Shown here: one piece after another, positions 1 through 10,100 of the stretch
Layout: the number at the start of each line of letters is the position of its first letter
Numbering within the stretch: position 1 is the first letter of the stretch
NCBI GenBank assembly: GCA_030765055.1
Contig: CM060947.1
Location: 48,721,547 to 48,785,546 of the forward strand
DNA: 64,000 nucleotides
Reading direction: 5' to 3'
From: Mantis religiosa
Lineage: Eukaryota; Arthropoda; Insecta; Mantodea; Mantidae
Made by a program: the position numbers and the translations under genes
The notes under the pieces: generated by a model
Databases searched by the model: none
Told to the model about the DNA's origin: nothing
Seen by the model: only the letters and a program-made list of their open reading frames with translations

Positions 1-371
1 ACCACTATAAATTCTCATATACAATGAGACCACTACCTTAATGGCGACTTTCAACACATATCTAAGTACTTTAAGTGGTTGGAGTATAAAGCCTGGTACT
101 TAAAGTACTAGCGTGTTGCAAGTCCTCAGTTTGAGAGTTATGCAAATGTCATCCAGAATGAAGATTTCTGAGTACATTTGTGATGAAAATATCTTGAACG
201 AACACATTTTATTCAACATTTTTGAGAAATATTCCATGTAAAGGGTAATCTGGTGTGTGGAGATTGTATTAATGATCTTTGTGTCCCATCTTTGGAAGAT
301 GCATAACTTAAATACCAAATATGGTTGAAGGGTAGAATCAAAATTGAAAAATTCAGTAACGTAGTACTGAG

Positions 372-525
372 ATTTCCTTGGTGGTCTACCGAGAAAATGC
401 AAGTCAGTCAGAGAATTTAATGTATCGGCATGTTATCATGTTGGCTCAATGGTTAGAGTAGGTCCACGTAGAGTGGAAGGTAGTGGTTCAAATACTGGCT
501 ATTGCACTGAATTTTTCATTTCTAA
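372..525 (+). repeat. tRNA-derived SINE family A, old copy
   Basis: Order of parts as in better copies: a 'tggtctaccgagaaaat' block, 'gagaatttaatg', a box A-like 'ggctcaatggttagag', a box B-like 'tggttcaaat', then 'actgaatttttca'. It is strongly diverged. Confidence 0.6.
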
Positions 526-682
526 TGCTATCTTTCAAAAGTCTGCCTATACATATTTATGTGTGTTAGATCATTGATTGGTCTTATAAATGGAAACCAA
601 GTTTAGTATGTAAACAGACTTTCTGTTAATATAATTTTGTGTCAAACTAATACTCAATGCTCCATTTACTGCTAGTATTTAT

Positions 683-730
683 CTAGAATGCGTTTCATTA
701 CGACTTTCCTAACATCATCAGCTGTTGTTG
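683..730 (-). ncRNA. Hammerhead ribozyme core, unit 1
   Basis: Minus strand: CTGATGA, stem II TTAGG/CCTAA-type hairpin (one mismatch in this unit), then GAAAC. Stem I is weak (only AG/CT adjacent to the core), so activity is uncertain. Confidence 0.6.
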
Positions 731-781
731 ACTACTGTATGTTGGTTTGGTGAACTCCTTGGAGGCGATAGGGGTATTTAA

Positions 782-829
782 CTAGAATGCGTTTCATTAG
801 GACTTTCCTAACATCATCAGCTGTTGTTG
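782..829 (-). ncRNA. Hammerhead ribozyme core, unit 2
   Basis: Minus strand CTGATGA, perfect 5-bp stem II TTAGG..CCTAA with an A/T-rich loop, GAAAC. Same layout as unit 1. Confidence 0.6.
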
Positions 830-876
830 ACTACTGTATGTTTGGTGAACTCCTTGGAGACGATAGGGGTATTTAC

Positions 877-922
877 CTAGAATGCGTTTCATTAGGACTT
901 TCCTAACATCATCAGCTGTTGT
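877..922 (-). ncRNA. Hammerhead ribozyme core, unit 3
   Basis: Minus strand CTGATGA, TTAGG..CCTAA stem II, GAAAC, as in unit 2. Confidence 0.6.
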
Positions 923-1269
923 TGACTACTGTATGTTGGTTTGGTGAACTCCTTGGAGGCGATAGGGGCATCTCTGTCGGTATCTAGATGATCTTGAAGT
1001 TTGGGTTCTCTTCAAAGGTAGTGTTGAAATTGAACAATTTTCTTTCATATTTCCTTATGAACATTTTTTCCCATGTGGTTAATGCAGCTGGACTCTAGAC
1101 ACTTTTTAATAAGTGGATTTCTCATTCTGTGTAGTGGACAACAGCTGATGTTAGGAAGGTCCTAACGAAACGTGTTCTAGATAAATACTAGCAATAAATG
1201 GAGCATTGAGTACTAGTTCGACTCAAAACTATATTAATTTTGTTCTTCATTGTATCATAGTCCTTACTC

Positions 1270-2150
1270 ATTGGGAAATACTTTTTGTTGTCAAGTTATG
1301 CTGTTTTCACACAAGCATGCATGTATGGATCTTAAAACTTTTTTTTTTATTTTTTTTTATTCGGGAGACTTCAAAATGTGTATTCACACCAGAATTTCAA
1401 TATCAAATCTTTGGATGGAATGCAATATTTTCTCTGCCTACTATGTATGTGCTGCAGAAAGTAAAACTATTATTTTGAGTATGAAATTCTTTTTAATTTT
1501 GTGCATTAAAGAATATTTTTTCTTTCCTGTTTTAGAAAACAAACATCTGTGGCTGTCATGTTTAAAGGGCTTAGTGGCCATAAAAAATCTGCATGCACAT
1601 CTTTAAATAGCTCTTGCATGTGCTCCTTTGATGTACAGTTTAATTTTGATCAATGCTCAAATGCAGCACATAAGGAAGGTTGCCTATTCTGCTGATGTAA
1701 TACACTGTAACATTAGTACTAGTAAATTAATCTCTATTTACCAAAAGCTGGCAGAGATGTTTAGGAGACAATATCCAGAATCCAATAAAAGTCTACATGA
1801 AGTCCTCTGGAACCAAAGTTTCAAGGAGTTTAGTAACATTGAGTTCACATTAACACTTACATCTTAGTAACTTTTACTTACATGGGACATATTTTTAGCG
1901 GACATTGTCTGCATCAGGCACTGTTCATCTTCTGAAGACAGTGCAAAACCTAATAGAATTTGATACTTAGGAGAAGATTTTCTTGAGCAAATATTTCATT
2001 GTTAGTGAATTTTAAAATTCCTGCCAAAGTTAGATTATTCCTTGAAAGTAGCTGATTATACAGACATATGTGAGACATTATACCTATACTGTGCAAATAA
2101 AAATTAATGAAACTTAACTGCTAATTACTCTGACTCAGTGGCAAGGTGTA
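1270..2150. other. AT-rich stretch, nothing recognised
   Basis: No coding similarity. Short open frames here have no recognisable domain, splice context or repeat partner elsewhere in the window. Confidence 0.4.
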
Positions 2151-2300
2151 ACTTTCAGAGCAAGGGAAGTTCCAAGTAATAATTTTCAGTAAAATAAGAG
2201 AGAATAATGACTTACAGAACTAAAGCTAATCTTTAGTACTCATGTACAGTCACACGTAGGCCCTTCTTGCATTGCAAGACTAGTCACTTGTGATTGCCAG
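2150..2300. repeat. Partial copy of Polinton-associated repeat
   Basis: Shares 'gagagaataatgact' and 'acagtcacacgtaggccctt' blocks, in the same order, with 5480-5620 and 38030-38130. Confidence 0.6.
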
Positions 2301-2616
2301 CCATCTCGCACAGTAGAGAGAGGCCGTGAGTGGGTTCAATTATAATTTAACTACCTTATATTAGGCATTAATTTCTCTTCTCTTAATGGATATGACTTTT
2401 GCTATCTTATTTACAGCCCTCCAGTTCATAGTTGAGACCAACATTTTAAGTACAAGGTTTTCCTGTATAATTTCCCCTCTTTGATATCTTTCTCTTTGCC
2501 ATCTTACACATAAAATGTTTGTGCAAAACACAAAAATAAAATGTATGTTTTGCAGTGTTTCTGGCCACAATATAGACATTCATTTGTTAAATACCAAAAA
2601 AAATGCAGGTATAGGT

Positions 2617-2775
2617 AGAGTCAGACTGAAAAATTCAATGCCATAGCTGGGATTTGAACCATGTATCTCCCAATTGCTCTTATCCTTTGAGCTACCATGA
2701 TCAATGTGCCAGCATGACACTAAATTCTCCAACAGACTCTTATTTTTCCCAGTAAACCACTAGGGGTTCTTATAT
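2617..2775 (-). repeat. SINE family A copy
   Basis: Minus-oriented: 'gaaaaattcaatgcca', 'gggatttgaaccatg' (box B complement), 'ttgagctaccatg' (box A complement), then 'ccactaggggtt'. Confidence 0.75.
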
Positions 2776-3125
2776 ATGAGGGTCGTTTGATAAGTCTGGT
2801 AAATTTCCTTTGTGCTAACACTATTAACACTTTAGTAAGTTCTATAACTAATGGTGCTTCTAAGGGAATGTTTCTTTAAACTTTTTCCTGTAACACTCTG
2901 CTCTAAATTTTTGCTGCATACAGTACTATGGAGGTTGCCATATACTTTGTGTTGGTCCTCCTGTATTAGTCATTAATCTAGTAAAAGTTGCCACTGCCTT
3001 TTCTGCTTTTGCTGCTGATATTCTTACACGTTGCCTCATGCTAAAATTTACATCAAAATATATGCCAAGATATATGCCATATTACTTAAATAGTAATGCT
3101 AGTGGTGGTGGTGTAATAGTACTAG
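2775..3125. mobile_element. Possible mariner end fragment
   Basis: 'gagggtcgtttgataagtc' at 2779 resembles mariner terminal inverted repeats such as those at 24862. No matching far end or transposase frame was found. Confidence 0.3.
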
Positions 3126-3129
3126 TTGT

Positions 3130-3483
3130 TTTTTAATAATAATAAAGAAACCGTGGCACTACAGTTCATATTGAACCATGGCCTGCCAACCCAACAGCCG
3201 ACCTCATGCCCACATATGCAAGGCAGAGGTGAGTGATCATCCAACTAATACAGGGAGGAGATGTGGTCAGCATCTCGACACCCCTAGCCCCAAAATTTAC
3301 TTTAATGACCAGGGTTGCTTACCTATTGCAAACTTCTCAGTTTCCTCATGATGCTGAGTGGGCACCGGTCCTATACCTGGGGCTTGAAATCTGCACCCCC
3401 AGGGGTAGGATCGAACCCGGGCCGCTTTCCATAGCAGGGAACAAAAGCATGATGCCTTAGCCCACTATGCTATGGCACAGGAC
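3130..3483 (-). repeat. SINE family B copy
   Basis: About 350 bp, minus-oriented, sharing 'atgctgagtgggcaccggtc' and a tRNA-like end ('aggatcgaacccgggcc', 'gcccactatgctatggcac') with 17682-18005 and 18596-18895. Confidence 0.75.
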
Positions 3484-3857
3484 TATTTAATGTTGTTAAT
3501 GCAGGGGAAAAATCTTATAAAAGATACCCATAGAATGAGTTTGATTCTCACCAACTTTGTGGTGGTGTTAAAAATTCCTTTTTGCATTTGGCAGACTTCA
3601 TAACATGTATTGCAGAAAAATATTGATATTAAATTGTTTAGACAAATGCAATACTTCCTCTACTTTTGTAAAGAGGTAGTGAAAATTAATATACTGGAAA
3701 TGCTATGTAACAGTCAAGAAGAAGCAAGCAGCTTGCCAAAAGTAAAAAAAGGTTATCTAAATCAATTTGCTTCTCAGTTAAAACTGTGACCATTACCAAA
3801 ATGAATTGGAAGACAAACATGAACAAGCTCTTCAAAAGAGAAAAAGATATTTAATAT

Positions 3858-4096
3858 ATTAAAATCAATGTAGGATAAGAAAGTACTACTCTGAGGACAC
3901 TCAAAGAACTGATAAGTTTTAAATCTCTTTTGTCTTGATTGCCAAAGTATCTTTGGTTGCATCTGTCAGGTGTTTTGTCTCAGTGGAACAAAGGACATCC
4001 TGGTATTAATGCCAGTTAGTCATGAAACTGTGGGATGTGGTATATAAGGAAGAAGATGTGATAGATTAGCACTGTGGGTGTACAGTGCCAAACAAG
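3858..4096 (+). promoter_or_regulatory. Conserved proximal promoter and 5' leader of gene 1
   Basis: This stretch aligns almost without gaps to 50011-50251 upstream of gene 2, while sequence further upstream does not. It contains TATATAAG at 4041-4048 and two WGATAR sites, TGATAA at 3910-3915 and TGATAG at 4059-4064, each with a counterpart in gene 2. Transcription should start about 25-30 bp after the TATA box, near 4070, giving a leader of roughly 25-30 nt. Confidence 0.8.
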
Positions 4097-4155
4097 ATGT
4101 TCCGTCTCAGCTTTCTGGTGCTGCTCTTTGCAGCTGTCTGCTATGGTCTCGTCAG
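4097..4155 (+). CDS. CathD: Gene 1 exon 1 (signal peptide)
   Basis: 59 nt coding MFRLSFLVLLFAAVCYGLV plus two bases of an Arg codon. The donor is AG|gtaaga. The translation is identical to exon 1 of gene 2. Confidence 0.93.
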
Positions 4156-7100
4156 GTAAGATATTACCTTCTTCTTGTGACTATTCCACAAGGATTCAGT
4201 AACTCTTAAGTCAAATGCACCTTATATTTGTCAAATTTATCACCTTATATTTCACAAATATAAGGTCAAAAAGACCTTATATTTGTGAAGTGAATTTGAA
4301 TTCTCAAATCATGCACTCCAACGTTGATCGGATATTAAATACTTGAAATTTTTACTAGGAAATGAGTAAATAAATGTAATGGTTAGATGAAAGTACCAAA
4401 TAAAGTACTAAAGTAACAAATAATACCATATAACAAAGTATAATAACACAGTATATATAAGTATTTAAGTTAATTGATGGAAATTAATTGTTCCTTCACA
4501 TTAGCCATGTATAGGCTAAGGTTTTGGAAAATTCAGTGCCATGGCCGAGATTTGAACCATGTATCTTCTGGTTTCTGTCCAGTGGTTTACCGGGAAAATA
4601 TATGAATCAATTGGAGAATTTAATGTCATGATGACACAATGGTCATAGTAGCTCAATGGGTAAGAGCGACGAGTGAAACCAGGAGTTCCGTGGTTCAAAT
4701 CCCGGCCATGGCATTGAATTTTTCAATTTGACTCTACCTATATATAAGCATGTTTTATGCTGAAGAAAAGTTAAAAACATTTTGTTCTATATATGTAATC
4801 TTTGGACTCCTTTGTGGGCAAAATAATCATTTCAATCTGTTCTGATCATCCTTACTTTCAATTGTGTTTGTAATAGTCCTATAATATTTCCTTCTTATTT
4901 TCCTAATTATATCTAATAAAATCTGATCTGTGATCATACTGCCTGCAGTTGCCACAAACATATGTATCTCGAATACGAAAGCCCCTAGTGGTTTACCGGG
5001 AAAATATATGAGTCAATTGGAGAATTTAATGTCATGATGGCACATTGGCCTGGTAGCTCAGTGGTTAAGAGCAATGGATGGAAATTGGGAGATCCGTTGT
5101 TGAAATCCTGGCCATGGCATTGAATTTTTCAGTTTGACTCTAAAACTATCTAAAAAAAAAATATCCAAAACCTTAGCCTGTAAACAGCTAGTGTGAAAGA
5201 ACAATTAATTTCCATCAATTAATTCATTTTCTAATCTTTGCAAAAACAAAAGATAATTACTTTTTCATCTAAAGCATTGTTTGAAGTGCAGAATATCCTG
5301 AAAAAATTTTGCCTTGCAGTCTTAAATGTATGAAATCTACTCTTTATTCAAATTTCTATTTTTGTATTATGCTATTGCCAGAAATAAAACTAGAACCTTT
5401 TCTAGAAAAACTCTTCAGAATGCATATAGTGAAGCATAAAAATGTAAAGCTGCACTTGACCAGTGCCAAGACATACTTTCAAAATGAGAGAAGCTCCAAA
5501 TAATCATTTTCATCAAAATAAGAGAGAATAATGACTCAAAGAGCTAGGGCTTCTCCAGTACTCTTTCTATTGTACAGTCACACGTAGGTCCTTCTTGCAT
5601 TGCAAGACTGCTTACACTACAAGTATATTCCTGCTTCCTCTCTTCATTCAGATGTTCCAATTTTCCTAGAGCTGGCCCACACCGTGTAACTGTTAGCCTA
5701 AAATAGAGAAAGTATGCAATTCATACACTTTTGCTAATAACTTAAAACCTCACAAGAATTTCCTATTTGTCACCACTAAATAATAATGTACATAAAATAC
5801 TATAGCTAATGCTATTGAAATATACTTACAGTTGCTACCTAAAACAAAAAATAAACTTTTGTTCATATACTACAGATACTTAACATGACAAAATCTGTCA
5901 ATGCTTCCTAACTATCACAGAGTCATGATTACTTCCATAAACGTACGAAGCATGGTATTCAAGGTTACAAATGCATAAATACAGAAATATTCAGTATTAA
6001 ATGAGCTTGCTAAACTGGACACTCAAATTTAAGCAGTTGTCAAATTGTCTGAAGCACCGCAGATGTTTGTGAATACATCCTGAAAATGTATCCAGAGGAA
6101 ATAAAATATTGTTTGGCATGAATTTTGTTTTTCTTCTTTTTCTCCTGAAATTTTTGGGTAAATGGTGCTTCCAGCTCTTCACTGAACGCTTCACCACTGC
6201 ACTTAGCATAATTTTTATTCTTGGAATTTTTCCTAGGATACCCTTGCACAAGAAAGAATCTGCCAGAAGAGCTCTGAGAAAAGTTGGATCTGATCCAAAT
6301 GAAGGTTCAATAGGACCCCAGCAAACACAAGGTGTTGAGCACCTCAAGAACTACATGGATGTAAGTATAAGCGCCCTAAAGGTATATCAGTTTACTAAAT
6401 CATCCAAAAAAGGCAAACATTGTACAGAAAATAAAATCTCAAAATGTTATTCTAATATCTGTATTTGTTGTCTTATGGTAGGATAAAAATAAGAATGGTG
6501 ATGTAAGAGAACCAGCTTTTAGGTAGACTCCAAATCATATTGGGCCTCGGGGTTCCTTCATGAAAGGTAGTCAGAGGGGAGATTTAAAGTGACCACCCCA
6601 CAGTTTGTGACCACCTATCTTGGTGCTCTCTATGAAATATTAATGTGCTTATATCTTCATACTTATCCCACAATGTTTAAAAGGACATTAAAAAAGGTAA
6701 TTGGAGTAACTTTCAAGAAGTTTTGAGTTTGAATCTCAGTTAGGACAGTTTAACTGGATAAGGTTTTTCCCAGTGTTTTTCTGTATCCTGAAAAGATGAG
6801 TGTTGGGTAGCTTTAAGTTCCATGAATCCTATACTCATTTGAGCATTATTTCATCCAATTTATTCATTCATTGTCTTTTATGAGCCATCTAGTTTGAACT
6901 ATAAAACAAAGAGGATGAGTGAGTATTAAAACATTAAACAAGTTTGAGCTTTTGTTTTTTAATTAGAAATAACATTCTTTGTATTAGATATAACTTCCCA
7001 TTAAAGTGATTGTTTTGTTTTAGGCTCAATACTTTGGTGAAATTTCTATTGGCACACCTCCACAGAAATTTGATGTGATCTTTGACACTGGTTCATCTAA

Positions 7101-10100
7101 CCTCTGGGTACCATCAAAGAAATGCCATTTGCTCAACATTGCCTGCAGTAAGTTTCAGCAAATTAATATTTTAAAAATATATTCTTGAATATGTTCAATG
7201 TTCACAGGCCCTTGTGGCTACCTGTAAACTCACTGAATGCAAATCAATCTTCCTATCAGTAACTTTAATTCCTCTATTTTTGAGTTTGATTTATGAGTCA
7301 CTATGTTTACACTCAGCTTCACTTAGTATGTTGTTATATAATTGAAACGTTTTCAAGATCATTCGATCTCATCCTCAGCTGATTGGTGACTGGTGATTGA
7401 GTCAGATGAGTATTTACCATTTTTGGATCTAAAAATAATGAGGAATAAAAACAGACTAAACTTTGGCATTTACAGAAAACCAACACAGACAGACAACTAC
7501 ATAAAAGCTAATGGCCGCAACCCAAGATCCCACAAACAGGCAATTTTCAATAGTTTAGCACACAGACTGGTAAACATCCCTCTCACAGCAGAAGAATACA
7601 AAACAGAATACAACAAAATAATTGAAATAGCACAAAAAAATAACTTTCCCAAATCATTAGTGGACAAAAAAGTGAACTTAGCAAAAAAGAAGAAGCTACT
7701 AAAGGAAACCACAACCCTCTCAGCTACAGAAACTAATATGATTTTCAAAAAATTCACTTACCATCCATGGGCCTATGATAAATTCAAAAAAGTCTTCAAA
7801 AAACAAAACATTCAACTAGCACCAGTCAACCATTTCTCCTTAAAAAACCTAATTGGCTCAAACATCAAAGATGCCATTCCATCTAACAAAAAATCTGGTA
7901 TATATCAAATTGAATGCTGTGACTGTAGTCAAATTTATATTGGAAAAACCAAAAGAAATTTAGAAACAAGAGCAAAGGAACACTTTAGAAACATAAAATA
8001 TAAACAATTAGAAAAATCAGCAGTTGCCACACATTTTTGGGAAAAAAACCACAACGTAAATCCAGAACCAAAACTACTAAAACATACATCAGGAAAACAA
8101 GAACTATCCACATGGGAACAAATCTTCATTTCAAAAAATAGGAACAAAGTAATCAATTTCGACATCCCCCAGAAAGATTTGTTCAGCAAGTTCCTTGAAC
8201 CGCCACCAGAGGAGACCTGTGACAAAATATCATCAACTACACCAATGAGAACCAGTCGATGGCCGGCTGAAGATGGAGGCAAAGCCTCTGAAACATGTTC
8301 CGGAAAAATTTAAAAGTAAGTGTTGTTTAGTGTCATTAATCGACTCTCTTTAAAGTTAATAGTAAGTGAAGTTGAGTGTAAACATAGTGACTCATAAATC
8401 AAACTCAAAAATGAAGAATACTTCACTGTTAATAATGCTTCTGCTTATAATATTTAATTCCTCTAGTCTACCTGATAAGGGAGAAAAGATTTCTTATGTA
8501 CTAGTCGCACCTGCCTGAAGGTTGGTGTTGCATCAAGTAATTTACGTTAACTGTATTCATCATACATGAGGTTAGCAGGAAGGAAACAAAAAGCTAAATA
8601 TTTTATTATATATTTAAACTCTATCTAAACAAAATAAATCAATACATTTCTTTAGGACATATAACAAGCCATATTGCTTTTTATGGTAGCGCTAATGGTG
8701 TTTGAGAAGTATGTTTAAATCATTTTTTAAAGAAAGATAATGTATGTATATGATATTGATAGTGATGAGATATAATGCAATTGGCATAATACATATTTCC
8801 CTTAAAAGTGGGACAGTAGAAAATGTATATTTCTTAATACTTCATATGTTTTGAAACAAATAAGGAAATTATGTAGAAAAAGAAGTTAGTTACAGTGAAG
8901 CAATAAATATTATTATAACTATTTGTAACAAAAAACTTCACTTATCTTAAGAAAAATGATGTCAATTTTTTTTATTAGTTGAATTAGTTGAAATCAATTT
9001 CACGAACCCTTGCTCGCGTCCTCGGTCAACATTTTGTCATCAAGGAAGTTAGTATGTTACTGTTTTTTCAGTATTACCAAAATCTGAAAACGAAACAAAC
9101 CTAAGAACAGAATCAACTGCTGGTATTTCAAAATTCATTATGAGATGTTTATTTTTTAAAATAAATATCTTTACCCAAACCATTAAATCTATCGGAACAT
9201 TTAATTGTTTTAATAAATTAAATATTTAAACATTTTTAATAATATTAAAACAATTAAATGTTCCGATAGATTTAATGTTTTGAGAAAAGATATTTATTTT
9301 AAAAAATAAACATTGCATAATGAATTTTGAAATACCAGCAGTTGATTCTGTTCTTAAGTTTGTTTCGTTTTCAGATTTTGGTAATACTGAAAAAACATAG
9401 TAACATCCATGACGACGAAGTGTTGACTGAGGACGTGAGCAAGGGTTCGTGAAATTGATTTCAACTAATTCAACTAATAAAAGAAATTGACATAATTTTT
9501 CTTAAGATAAGTGAAGTTTTTTGTTACAAATAGTTATATTTGTATAAGAATCAGATAATGTTTAATGTTAATAATAATAAATACCATGATGAATAAACAA
9601 TAATAAATAATGATTTATATACAAGTAATGTTTACTGGCTGTTTTCAACAAAGCCATATGTTTTAAACTTTTGTATCAAAGTTTCATGTCCAATACATGA
9701 TTTCATTTCCATTGAATACAAACAGTTGAAAGCCATTACAGAAATTTGCAATGTAATATGAGTACAAGAAAAAAAGCAATATAACTTAACTATTCCTTTA
9801 CTTGAAGCAATTTAAAGCAAAATACGATTAAGAAAGGTGCATATGAATGCCTCTGTGTACTGGTGGTTAGCATGCTAGCTTTCACATCCAGAGGCCCTTG
9901 GTTCCTCCCTGGAGGATGGGAAGGAAAAAACCTGCCAATATGACAATAGAGGTTACAATTGGCATATGAATGGAAGAAAAAAAATGCACTTAAAAATTCT
10001 TTTTAAATCAGTACTATAATATAAAATAAGATGTATATGGAATTTATAATGGGTAGAGGAAGTTGTGAATGTTGCATATAATACCACATAAAATATAATT

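Larger units (their letters stand above)
677..970 (-). repeat. Three tandem 95-99 bp units, each with a hammerhead core
   Basis: The anchor word 'ctagaatgcg' recurs at 683, 782 and 877. Unit 2 has lost 4 bp in a 'ttgg' run. Each unit carries the same minus-strand core. Confidence 0.9.
610..1265 (-). mobile_element. Penelope-like element 3' fragment with inverted ends and hammerhead array
   Basis: Sequence at about 618-683 reappears inverted at about 1166-1243, giving the inverted pLTR arrangement of PLEs. Between them the minus strand of about 975-1080 codes TWEKMFIRKYERKLFNFN, matching the C-terminal end of the other PLE ORFs here. Downstream of it on the minus strand come three tandem hammerhead units. 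One further, damaged hammerhead core lies on the plus strand at about 1143-1180. Confidence 0.7.
7277..8452 (+). mobile_element. Mosaic Penelope-like element with 13-bp TSD
   Basis: Flanked by the direct repeat tttaattcctcta (7264-7276 and 8453-8465). The left end (7277-7390) is an inverted copy of the right end (8361-8412), and only the right end has the ~40-nt tail 'cactgttaataatgcttctg'. The body is a 306-aa PLE frame of the 27025 subfamily, but both ends belong to the 54255 subfamily. It lies in intron 3 of gene 1. Confidence 0.88.

Noticed and set aside
677..970. CRISPR-like array
   Set aside because: The units are direct tandem copies without unique spacers, in a eukaryotic genome; the hammerhead satellite reading fits better.
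1206..1867. Short plus-strand frames at 1206-1478, 1250-1606 and 1628-1867
   Set aside because: T-rich, no domain, no splice or promoter support; composition as in non-coding neighbours.
4516..4720. tRNA-like sequences with good box A and box B
   Set aside because: They recur with the same flanking body and tail many times and lack a foldable full cloverleaf with acceptor stem, so they are SINEs and not tRNA genes.
5997..6486. Open frames overlapping exon 2 on both strands
   Set aside because: The plus frame runs through both splice sites of exon 2 and the minus frame is antisense. Exon 2 boundaries are fixed by agreement with gene 2.
8870..9545. TSD for the 9.2-kb palindrome
   Set aside because: Only a poor match (ataaggaaat / ataagaat) is visible at the ends, not enough to call.
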